A stretch of DNA of 34,500 bases. Source: Patescibacteria group bacterium. GTDB taxonomy: Bacteria; Patescibacteriota; Minisyncoccia; Moranbacterales; DUUL01. Below the pieces are notes generated by a model. That model worked only from the letters and a program-made list of their open reading frames with translations, had not been told where the DNA came from and did no database searches. The stretch is taken from assembly GCA_015493225.1 (NCBI GenBank), contig WGDO01000048.1:1-34500 (forward strand), given 5' to 3'. Of this stretch, positions 26,903 to 34,500 are shown in pieces (within the stretch, counting starts at the first letter, position 1; every line of letters begins with the position of its first letter). The translations under genes were made by a program, and so were the position numbers.

Positions 26903-28343
26903 GACCTCAAAACAAAATTACTTTTCAGATAATAAATTATTCTCAATAGCAATAATTGTGATTTTTTTATTATCTTTTTTTCTAAGATTTTCTCTAGCTA
27001 GCATAAACAGGTATGCCAATGACCATCATTTCCAGGTTATCCAATTAATTCGAACTACCCATACTATTCCAGACCGTAATACTCCTTCTTGCAAACAATG
27101 TTACCATCCAAAATTTTATTATTTATCCACTGCCAAATTAATTGATCTTCTATCCCTAAACAAACCAATGGATTATGACTATCAGAGAACGCTTGCTCAA
27201 TATGTCAATGCTCTGGCTGGCTTAATAACCATTGGTTTTATTCTTTCTTTTTTGTTAAAAATAAACTTGCCAAAAAATATTATTTTAATTACCACGGCAC
27301 TCATTGCCCTTAATCCCAGATTTGTATCAATCAATATTCAAGTAACTAATGATTCTTTTGCAATTCTTTTTTCCACTCTGGCAATTTATTTTTTCTATTT
27401 CTTTTTAAAAAATAAAAAAAGACAATCTATTATCCTAACAACCATTTTTACTTCTCTGGCCTTACTGTCAAAATTCTCTGGAATAATTTTATTGATGGGA
27501 ATGGTTTTAATTTTAATAATAAAGTTATTGCTTTCTTTCAGAAAAAAACAATTGCTTCGTCTTTACGCAACGGCTTTAATTATTTTTTTAGTGGGAACAA
27601 TTTCATCGGCGATTTTACTTGGCCCCTACTACACCAATTACCAAACAGCCGGCGACCCCTTGGCAATTAATATACCAAAATCTCCTCCTCCTCATTTCAT
27701 AAAGAGGACTTATTTGGATAAAAAAAATGGGATGATATCCGTGGTTGATTCTTTCTTTAAATTTAGAATTATCAATTTAATTCAATACCCTTTTATGAGT
27801 AAGGCTAATCAGGTTAGGGCAAAAACTTTAGCCAAAACTTCTCTCTGGACTCAAATTTATGCTCGTTTTAATTTTATTCAATATGAATCCCATCCAATGT
27901 TTTGGAAAAACAAAAGCGACAATGCTAGAGTGATTGCCGAGGTGTCTTATTTAACAGCCCTTTTGCCCTTGGCTATATTTTTCTATGGATTTTTAGTAAA
28001 TGCCCAAAATTTATTTTTAGGACTAAAAAAATATGGCTTAAATTTTATTTTAACCAATTCTGAGTGGATTTTCTTTTTCTTCGCAATTTTATTTTTGGTA
28101 GCCATAATGAAATTTTCAGCTGACTATCGCACCGTAAGTTCCATGAAATCTATTTATATTCTGCCCGCCATACTAAGTTTTATAAAAATACTTGCTGATG
28201 GGCTCTTAGGTCTAAATAATAAATTAAAAAATCTAAAATATAAAAAAATATACTTTGGTATTATCTATTTTATATTTAGTGTGTTGATGATTTCTTATAT
28301 AGCTGATTCTATTTTGTTATTTACAACCCTAAAAAATCTTTAG
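26883..28343 (+). CDS. GT39/ArnT-like polytopic membrane glycosyltransferase
   Basis: About ten TM helices, DHHFQVIQLIRTT with HPKFYYLSTAKLIDLL; overlaps the previous gene by 20 bp (start trimmed to MSKQKNK). Confidence 0.65.
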   Translation: MSKQKNKTSKQNYFSDNKLFSIAIIVIFLLSFFLRFSLASINRYANDHHFQVIQLIRTTHTIPDRNTPSCKQCYHPKFYYLSTAKLIDLLSLNKPMDYDYQRTLAQYVNALAGLITIGFILSFLLKINLPKNIILITTALIALNPRFVSINIQVTNDSFAILFSTLAIYFFYFFLKNKKRQSIILTTIFTSLALLSKFSGIILLMGMVLILIIKLLLSFRKKQLLRLYATALIIFLVGTISSAILLGPYYTNYQTAGDPLAINIPKSPPPHFIKRTYLDKKNGMISVVDSFFKFRIINLIQYPFMSKANQVRAKTLAKTSLWTQIYARFNFIQYESHPMFWKNKSDNARVIAEVSYLTALLPLAIFFYGFLVNAQNLFLGLKKYGLNFILTNSEWIFFFFAILFLVAIMKFSADYRTVSSMKSIYILPAILSFIKILADGLLGLNNKLKNLKYKKIYFGIIYFIFSVLMISYIADSILLFTTLKNL

Positions 28344-28398
28344 TTCACCCCTGGCGCCTGTCCAGCGAAGCCTTCAGGCGAAGTGGGATAAAGGGGGT

Positions 28399-28430
28399 CA
28401 AATTTTTCGAAGAAAAATTTGGGGTTTTTT
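28399..28430 (+). terminator. Intrinsic terminator between the convergent GT39-like gene and recO
   Basis: CAAATTTTTC gaa GAAAAATTTG ggg TTTTTT. Confidence 0.75.
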
Positions 28431-28454
28431 GAATTGATAGTCCTGCATATTCCC

Positions 28455-29228
28455 TTAAAAAATCACCCTTCTTTCGACAATTTGCTCTAGAATTAATTTA
28501 GTAAATTGTTTTAGCTCTTGTAGGTCTTTGCTTTCTATTTTTAGTTTTTTGATTAGATTAATATCTTGGGTAACTAGAAATTTGATAATTTTAATAGTGT
28601 TCTTGTGCAAGTCTAATTTTAAATCAACACCAGTATGATTAGTACAGCCACAATTAATCCCCTGGGATAATACAAATTGATAAACTTCTTTTTCAGCTAC
28701 TTTTTTATTACAATAGGCACAGTTGGAAAACCTGGGAAAATAGCCTGTCCAGTAAATCACTTTCCAGAGTAAGGATAGTTGGGCCAACTGACTGATGAAA
28801 TCTTGTTGTTCTTTTTTTTCTATTTTATTATCTTCTTCTTTATCCTTGGCCAAGGTGTTTAATAATTTTAAATATTCTTTCATGGCCACAAATATTTTTT
28901 CATTGGCTTCTCCATCGGGCAAAAGTCGTTCCACAATATCGGTGGTACGACGCCCTTCTATTAAATAGTCTAGGTCCTGTTTTAGGGTTTTGTACTGTCT
29001 TAGAACAATGGCGCCAGTTACTCGATCTAAATAACGACATTTAACCAAGAAAATATCTGAGCGAGTAAAAGGCTCTAATCCAGAGGCTAACTTGGCAACT
29101 AATTTTCTAGTGCCAATTCCCACCACCCTTATTTTTCCATGCTCCCGCGAAAAAACAGAGTATATTCGGTCATACTCTTTGCTTTTCCAGTATTTTAGGA
29201 TGATTACTTCGGTGCGATAATCAGACAT
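28455..29228 (-). CDS. recO: DNA repair protein RecO
   Basis: YRTEVIILKYWKSKEYDRIYSVFSREHGKIRVVGIGTRK OB fold; zinc-finger-like CAYCNKK...CGC. Confidence 0.9.
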   Translation of the reverse strand: MSDYRTEVIILKYWKSKEYDRIYSVFSREHGKIRVVGIGTRKLVAKLASGLEPFTRSDIFLVKCRYLDRVTGAIVLRQYKTLKQDLDYLIEGRRTTDIVERLLPDGEANEKIFVAMKEYLKLLNTLAKDKEEDNKIEKKEQQDFISQLAQLSLLWKVIYWTGYFPRFSNCAYCNKKVAEKEVYQFVLSQGINCGCTNHTGVDLKLDLHKNTIKIIKFLVTQDINLIKKLKIESKDLQELKQFTKLILEQIVERRVIF

Positions 29229-29239
29229 CGGCGTTTCGC

Positions 29240-29410
29240 AATTTTAAATTTTAAGTTTTAAATTTTAATTCAATTTTTAATTTTCTAATTTTAAATATTT
29301 AAAACAACAGTAAATAAATGAAAAAGTTAGATAATTTATAGTTTATTTAAATAATTTAAAATTTAAACAATTAGATTTGAATTAAAATTTACAAATTACA
29401 AATTAAAATT
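29240..29410. mobile_element. AT-rich MITE-like element, copy 2
   Basis: 34-bp imperfect TIRs (AATTTTAAATTTTAAGTTTTAAATTTTAATTCAA / TTGAATTAAAATTTACAAATTACAAATTAAAATT); internal similarity to copy at 268-434. Confidence 0.6.
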
Positions 29411-29412
29411 TT

Positions 29413-29441
29413 TTGACTAATTTATCCTATCATTCTATACT
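29413..29441 (+). promoter_or_regulatory. trpS promoter
   Basis: TTGACT-N17-TATACT directly after the MITE right end, about 45 nt before the ATG. Confidence 0.6.
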
Positions 29442-29490
29442 ATAATTATACTAAAAATCAAAGTATTAACTAGCTAACATACAAACAACT

Positions 29491-30495
29491 ATGTCAAAAC
29501 AAACCTTTTTTTCCGGTGTACAACCATCTGGAAATTTGCATCTAGGAAATTATTTGGGAGCTATTAAAAACTGGGCAGATATTCAGGAAGAATATAATGC
29601 CATCTGTTGTGTGGTTAATCTCCATGCTATTACTGTACCACAGGATCCGGAAGAATTAAAGAGGAAGACCATTGAGGTGGCCAAACTTTATATTGCCAGT
29701 GGCTTGGACCCGGAGAAGGTAACTATTTTTAGACAATCGGATGTCCCTCAACACGCTGAATTGATGTGGTTACTAAACACAATCACTAAAACCGGAGAAT
29801 TATTTAAAATGACTCAGTTTAAAGATAAGTCAGGGATTCAAAGTAATGGAGCAACGGAAAAAATTAGTGTGGGGGCTGGTTTACTAAACTACCCTGTTTT
29901 AATGGCAGCGGATATTTTAATTTATGATGCTAATTTGGTTCCAGTGGGCGAAGACCAGACTCAGCACATTGAAATTACTCGAACTTTAGCTAGACGATTT
30001 AATAAAAAATTTGAGGAGGTATTTACTATCCCCGACATTTACACTTCTCCAGCTGGAAAAAAGATTATGTCTTTAACTGAACCCCTAAAAAAAATGTCTA
30101 AATCGGCCGAATCTGCCAATAGTCGGATTGAATTACTGGATGAGCCAGATGTTATTCGTAAAAAAATAATGAAAGCAACTACCGATGGTGAAAATAAAAT
30201 TTATTATAACGACGAACCAGAAAAAGCTGGTTTGAAAAATTTACTTAATATTTTTTCAATAATCACCGATAGCACCCCCGAACAAATTGCTGAAGATTAT
30301 AAAGATAAAGGTTATGGTGATTTGAAAAAAGATTTGGCAGATGTTCTGGTGGAATATCTCAAACCGATTCAAGAAAAATTTAATTTAATTACCGATGAGG
30401 AGGTTTTAAATATTTTCGCCAAGAGTAAAAATGAATTGTTGCCATTGGCGGAGAAAAAGCTGGCTATTGCTAAGGAAGCAATTGGACTAGAGTAA
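29491..30495 (+). CDS. trpS: Tryptophanyl-tRNA synthetase
   Basis: FSGVQPSGNLHLGNYLGAIKNW (HIGH-like), PVGEDQTQHIEITR, KKMSKSAESANSRI (KMSKS). Confidence 0.97.
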   Translation: MSKQTFFSGVQPSGNLHLGNYLGAIKNWADIQEEYNAICCVVNLHAITVPQDPEELKRKTIEVAKLYIASGLDPEKVTIFRQSDVPQHAELMWLLNTITKTGELFKMTQFKDKSGIQSNGATEKISVGAGLLNYPVLMAADILIYDANLVPVGEDQTQHIEITRTLARRFNKKFEEVFTIPDIYTSPAGKKIMSLTEPLKKMSKSAESANSRIELLDEPDVIRKKIMKATTDGENKIYYNDEPEKAGLKNLLNIFSIITDSTPEQIAEDYKDKGYGDLKKDLADVLVEYLKPIQEKFNLITDEEVLNIFAKSKNELLPLAEKKLAIAKEAIGLE

Positions 30496-30586
30496 TCGAG
30501 ATCGACTTCGCCTTGTGGGACCACTTCGTTCGTTGCATCGCTTCGCTCGTTGTCTCCCTAGGCGGGAGATAAATAATAAAAAAACC

Positions 30587-30615
30587 TGTACAAAAGCGTG
30601 TTTTTATGGTATAAT
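30587..30615 (+). promoter_or_regulatory. Promoter of the AbiEii-like pair, apparently leaderless
   Basis: TGTACA-N17-TATAAT with the -10 box ending about 6 nt before the ATG at 30622. Confidence 0.55.
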
Positions 30616-30621
30616 GTTAGC

Positions 30622-30891
30622 ATGAAAGAAAAAAATAAAATTCATAATTTCATTAAAGAAAGGTCATATCTAGTGTGGTACGTAAAAGATTTAGACGCCC
30701 TTTCTGAAGAATCAATTATTGAGGCCGTTTTAAATTACGGTGATTTTAAAGATGTCCAAAAAATGATAACTATTCTAGGAATTAATAAAACTGCGAAAAT
30801 ATTTAGACAACAAACCCAACAAGTTAAAAGATGTAATTATCGTCCAAAAACAAAAAATTATTTTCAACTTTATTTCAACAAATATGCATAA
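30622..30891 (+). CDS. Small protein preceding an AbiEii-like gene (possible antitoxin/partner, DUF6922-like)
   Basis: ERSYLVWYVKDLDALSEESIIEAVLNYGDFKDVQKMITILG; overlaps the next gene by 8 bp. Confidence 0.65.
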   Translation: MKEKNKIHNFIKERSYLVWYVKDLDALSEESIIEAVLNYGDFKDVQKMITILGINKTAKIFRQQTQQVKRCNYRPKTKNYFQLYFNKYA

Positions 30892-31519
30892 AGAAATATT
30901 AACAAAAAAACAATCAGAATTGCTACCCCTCATTAACCAATTCGCTAGCGAGTTTACCTTGGTCGGAGGAACCGCAATTGCACTACAGATTGGACATCGG
31001 GAATCAATAGATTTTGATTTGTTTTCTAAAACTGAATTTGATAACAGTAAAATCAGAAAATTAATTACCAAAAGCCACACAATAGACCGAACTATTATAG
31101 ATGAGAAGGATCAATACACAATAATTGTTAATGGGGTACAACTAACTTTTTTACGATACCCTTTTAAAATAAATTCATCAGAATATTTTGAAAGTATAAT
31201 CAAAATGCCAGATCTTCTGACATTAGCAGCAATGAAAAGCTATGCTTTGGGTAGAAGAGTTAAATGGAAGGATTATGTTGACCTATATTTTATACTGAAA
31301 AATTTTCATTCCGTTGAAGAAATATCCGACAGAGCAAGAGAAATTTTTGGTAATGAGTTTAATGAAAAAGCATTTAGGGAACAATTATCTTATTTTGATG
31401 ACATCGATTATTCTGAAAAAATAATTTATAAAAATAATTTTTCTGTGGATGATAAAATAATCAAAGAGGAATTAATTGAATATAGCTTAGAAACTGTTGA
31501 ATCGTTACACTCGTTGTAA
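30884..31519 (+). CDS. AbiEii/AbiGii-family nucleotidyltransferase (toxin-like)
   Basis: FTLVGGTAIALQIGHRESIDFDLFSK is the nucleotidyltransferase GG...DxD motif; MKSYALGRRVKWKDYVDLYFIL. Confidence 0.85.
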   Translation: MHKEILTKKQSELLPLINQFASEFTLVGGTAIALQIGHRESIDFDLFSKTEFDNSKIRKLITKSHTIDRTIIDEKDQYTIIVNGVQLTFLRYPFKINSSEYFESIIKMPDLLTLAAMKSYALGRRVKWKDYVDLYFILKNFHSVEEISDRAREIFGNEFNEKAFREQLSYFDDIDYSEKIIYKNNFSVDDKIIKEELIEYSLETVESLHSL

Positions 31520-31567
31520 ATGTTGGATCGCTTCGCTCGTTGCAGACATTTCGTTTTGAAAACATAC

Positions 31568-31593
31568 AATTAGTGAGACATATCTCACTAATT
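31568..31593. promoter_or_regulatory. Perfect inverted repeat upstream of the 142-aa gene (candidate operator)
   Basis: AATTAGTGAGA cata TCTCACTAATT, 11-bp arms. Confidence 0.5.
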
Positions 31594-31632
31594 AACTTGG
31601 AATCATTATTAATCAATTTAAAAAATACAATT

Positions 31633-32061
31633 ATGTCAAATGAACAAATTAAACCCTTTAAACCTTTCACAGAGAAGCAAAAACGAATTCAGAAAGAAAG
31701 ACTGAAGTCTGATGCTGAACTTGGTGATGTTGACGATTTCGGAAACATACAACCTTCAGAAAGAATGGTCGAAGTAGCCGAGAAAGAAATGGGTGAAGAT
31801 CAGGGTTTTTACTCAGAGGAAGAGACTGTAAATGGAATTAAACTTAGCATAGGCTGGTATGACAGTTATGAGGAATACTGCATATATTTTCCTCAAGCCC
31901 CTAGGCTTAATAGTCTACTTCGGATTAGCTCAGATAAAAGGATGGCCGAGCAAGTATTTACTCGTGCCAAGCAACTAGCAGAGCAAGAAAATCGAGATAA
32001 TATATCTCAAATAATTGAAAAAGTGGATGATTTTATTTCTGAACTAGTGGAACAAGACTAA
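31633..32061 (+). CDS. Hypothetical protein (142 aa), start trimmed to MSNEQIKPFKPF
   Basis: Open reading frame with charged, soluble composition; no family recognised. Confidence 0.6.
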   Translation: MSNEQIKPFKPFTEKQKRIQKERLKSDAELGDVDDFGNIQPSERMVEVAEKEMGEDQGFYSEEETVNGIKLSIGWYDSYEEYCIYFPQAPRLNSLLRISSDKRMAEQVFTRAKQLAEQENRDNISQIIEKVDDFISELVEQD

Positions 32062-32106
32062 AATAAATTGTAGAATTTTAAAGTTTGATTAATTTAAAAA
32101 ATAAAT

Positions 32107-32688
32107 ATGAAGGCACACGTTTTTAGACTTAAGCCAGGAGAAGATTTAAGAGATTCCATTCAGAATTACGTCCAGAAAAATAATATCAAAGCTGGGGTTA
32201 TTTTAACTTGTGTGGGGACTGTTTCCAAGCTCCGTTTTTGATGAATTTTTTCAAATTTTAGCCGAGACGCCGTTGAAAAAATCGCATGAATACGGCGTAT
32301 TGATAAGATTTTTTTGACAAGTCGCAGGCAAAATTTGGAAAAATTGGCAAAAATCGGGGTTTGGAAACAGTCCCGTATAAGAAGTTTAAAACAGGCAACT
32401 ATTAGAATGGCCAATGCGAGTGCCTTAGAAAAAGATAAACAAATTTTAAGTTTCAATAAAAAATTTGAAATTGTTTCACTGGTTGGTACTCTTTCTGATA
32501 AAAAATGCCACCTGCACATTTCCCTGTCTGATGGAAACGGCAAGGTTATTGGTGGCCATCTGAAAAAAGGTTGTACAATTTACACCACTGCTGAAATAGT
32601 AATCGGTGAATTACCAGGATTAGAATTGACTCGTGAAACAGATGAATCAACAGGCTTTGTAGAATTAGTTGTGAATAAATTAAACTAG
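32107..32688 (+). pseudogene. PPC/DUF296 domain protein gene split by a fold-back insertion
   Basis: 5' part MKAHVFRLKPGEDLRDSIQNYVQKNNIKAGVILTCVGT, 3' part SLKQATIRMANAS...LVGTLSDKKCHLHISLSDGNGKVIGGHLKKGCTIYTTAEIVIGE; same frame on both sides of the insertion. Confidence 0.8.
32215..32374. mobile_element. Fold-back/MITE-like element A (160 bp) inside the PPC gene
   Basis: About 48-nt inverted arms GGGACTGTTTCCAAGCTCCG... / ...GGGGTTTGGAAACAGTCCC plus inner ACGCCGT/ACGGCGT hairpin. Confidence 0.8.
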
Positions 32689-32693
32689 TCATT

Positions 32694-33311
32694 ATGAAAA
32701 AAAATATAATTTTTGATTGGTCAGGAACATTGTTAAATAATTTTGATCAAATTTATGAAATAACAATGGAAATATTTGTTAAATTAGGCGGTGGGAAAAT
32801 ATCTAAAGAAAAATATAGGGCTGAAAATATTTCATCTTATATGAAATTTTGGAATAAGTATTTTCCAAAATTGACCAAGGAGGAACAGAATAAATTATTT
32901 TCTAATGCTTTAAAAGAGACAGGAACACCAAAATTATATCCTCAAATAAAAGATGTGCTTAAAGATTTAAGTGAAAAAAATATCCAGTTATGGTTGCTTA
33001 GCTCTCAACCAGAAGATAATCTCAAGTTGCAAGTTGAAAAATTTGGAATTTCTAATTATTTCTCTGGAATTACAGGAGGTGTTCATGATAAAGAAGCCGG
33101 TTTTAAAAAATTATTAAACAACAATAATATTAAAGCTGATGAAACAATTTGTGTGGGAGATACAATTAGAGAGATCAAAGCGGGAAAAGCCTCGGATTTA
33201 ACTACGGTTGCCATAACTTGGGGATTTGGTTCAAGGGAGCAACTTAGCTCAGCTAATCCTGACTATATTTTAAATGATTTAACCAATTTATCAGAAATAA
33301 TAAATAAATAA
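32694..33311 (+). CDS. HAD-superfamily hydrolase
   Basis: Motif I FDWSGTLL, motif II LLSSQ, CVGDTIREIKAGKAS motif IV region. Confidence 0.85.
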   Translation: MKKNIIFDWSGTLLNNFDQIYEITMEIFVKLGGGKISKEKYRAENISSYMKFWNKYFPKLTKEEQNKLFSNALKETGTPKLYPQIKDVLKDLSEKNIQLWLLSSQPEDNLKLQVEKFGISNYFSGITGGVHDKEAGFKKLLNNNNIKADETICVGDTIREIKAGKASDLTTVAITWGFGSREQLSSANPDYILNDLTNLSEIINK

Positions 33312-33366
33312 ATATTTTATAGAATTTTAAAATTTGATTAAATTAATTTTTTAATATTAATAACCC

Positions 33367-33900
33367 ATGATTGAATTAGAAAAAACGTATTTGGCGAAAT
33401 TTATTCCTGATGACTTAGGAGATTGTGAGCACAAAGAGATTATTGATGTGTATGTCCCCAAAGAAAGCATTCATCCATCATTGCGCCTGAGAAAAAATGG
33501 AAACCACTTTGAGATGACTAAAAAAGAACCGCTCAAAGAGGGAGATGCCTCTCAACAACGAGAACAAACTATTATACTTACCAAGCAGGAATTTACCACT
33601 CTAAATAATCAGGTAGAGGGAAAAAGAATTCGTAAAATAAGATACCAATTTAAACATAAAAACAATACTGCCGAAATAGATGTTTTTCAAGATACTTTAG
33701 CCGGTCTTGTCTTGGCTGATATTGAGTTTAAAAATAATGATGATAAAAATAACTTTCAAATACCTGATTTTTGCTTAGCAGAAGTTACCCAAGAAACTTT
33801 CCTCGCCGGCGGAATGCTCTGCGGAAAATCTTATGGTGATATTGAAAGTGGTTTAGACAAATTTGGATACAAAAAATTAATAGACCTCTCCGGAAACTAG
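33367..33900 (+). CDS. CYTH-domain protein (adenylate cyclase IV/thiamine-triphosphatase-like)
   Basis: IELEKTYLAKF (ExExK-type), SLRLRKNGNHFEMTKKEP, AEIDVFQDTLAGLVLADIEF. Confidence 0.85.
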   Translation: MIELEKTYLAKFIPDDLGDCEHKEIIDVYVPKESIHPSLRLRKNGNHFEMTKKEPLKEGDASQQREQTIILTKQEFTTLNNQVEGKRIRKIRYQFKHKNNTAEIDVFQDTLAGLVLADIEFKNNDDKNNFQIPDFCLAEVTQETFLAGGMLCGKSYGDIESGLDKFGYKKLIDLSGN

Positions 33901-34059
33901 CTTCGTTACGAAACCTGCCTCGCCGGCAGGCAAGTTTGCTAGTTTTGAGTAAAATTTATTGAACAACTTTTGAAAATTTAGCCTTAGCTAAGTTGAAAAA
34001 GTTTGAAATAAATTTTACCAAAGATGGAAAATTGCAGTAGGAGATAGTTTCCGGAGAGG
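33885..34059. mobile_element. Fold-back/MITE-like element B (175 bp), overlapping the CYTH stop codon
   Basis: CCTCTCCGGAAACTAGCT / AGATAGTTTCCGGAGAGG ends; inner AAAATTTATT/AATAAATTTT; CCTGCC/GGCAGG sub-hairpin. Confidence 0.75.
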
Positions 34060-34370
34060 CCTAATAATAAAATCTAATTATTGATCAGAAAAATTCATAC
34101 TCTATTAAAACCATCCCTATTCTAGGGTTATCTCTAAAATGTCAATATCTATATTAATTTTAGAACAATTATTTTTCTAGGTTAAAGTAGGATTAATGCT
34201 CTCCCCTACTATGCCCAAAGGCTTCGCGGGGCAGGCTGTCGCAACTTTGGTTCAAGTAATCTAATTATAAAGAGGCTGTTTCTATTTTTTTCAATTCTTC
34301 CCAAACTATGGACGACCGCACTAACTTTGGGACAAGTTATAAACAATTCCGGGTCACTCTCATTTTAGGG

Positions 34371-34500
34371 TTATCCAAAAATCTTAAAAACCCTAAAAAG
34401 GTGAAACTTCTTATCTACAACCCCTCTGACTAGCGTTCTAAATCCTTTTAGTTTTGCATTAAAACTTTCTGCGGGAGCATTAGTACTTCTATTAATAAAA
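34371..34500 (-). CDS. C-terminal end of an ISL3-like DDE transposase, truncated by the window edge
   Basis: Manual translation of the minus strand: FINRSTNAPAESFNAKLKGFRTLVRGVVDKKFHLFRVFKIFG*, matching the SNAPAESFNAKLKxFR...F transposase C-terminus. Confidence 0.8.
   Translation of the reverse strand, partial: FINRSTNAPAESFNAKLKGFRTLVRGVVDKKFHLFRVFKIFG

Noticed and set aside
32166-32543. Minus-strand 125-aa ORF
   Set aside because: Antisense to the split PPC gene and crosses the fold-back element; no protein-like features
1-34500. CRISPR arrays and tRNA genes
   Set aside because: No regularly spaced direct repeats and no recognisable tRNA T-arm/cloverleaf sequences seen
1-34500. UGA recoding (as in Gracilibacteria/SR1)
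   Set aside because: Conserved full-length ORFs are recovered with the standard bacterial code and show no in-frame TGA, so no evidence of recoding

Overview
This is an AT-rich bacterial chromosomal window. Gene content and style (short RecO, RodZ-like HTH protein, many membrane GT39-type enzymes, PPC/CYTH/AbiEii accessory genes) suggest a Patescibacteria/CPR-type genome, but that is inference. Recognisable housekeeping genes are clpP, tig, nusA, recA, a RodZ-like gene, recO and trpS. A cell-surface block (16.5-28.3 kb) carries several GT39/ArnT-like membrane glycosyltransferases, a membrane-anchored GH28 polygalacturonase-like protein, an FAD-dependent UGM-like oxidoreductase and a metallophosphatase. 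An AbiEii-like nucleotidyltransferase pair, a HAD hydrolase, a CYTH protein and the 3' end of an ISL3-like transposase lie at the right end. The most interesting signal is non-coding. Between 15.58 and 16.38 kb, a near-perfect promoter (TTGACA-N16-TATAAT) is followed by about 760 nt with no convincing ORF. That stretch contains many strong hairpins and ends at a strong intrinsic terminator, so it is a candidate large structured ncRNA that I could not match to a known class. Other leads are: two related fold-back elements, one splitting a PPC/DUF296 gene and one supplying the stop codon of the CYTH gene; a ~170-bp AT-rich MITE-like family with 34-bp TIRs; a 24-bp-arm fold-back between clpP and tig; a likely frameshift splitting a secreted PKD protein; a homopolymer A/G tract at a start codon; and long perfect palindromes upstream of genes. 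All calls were made by eye, with no database searches.
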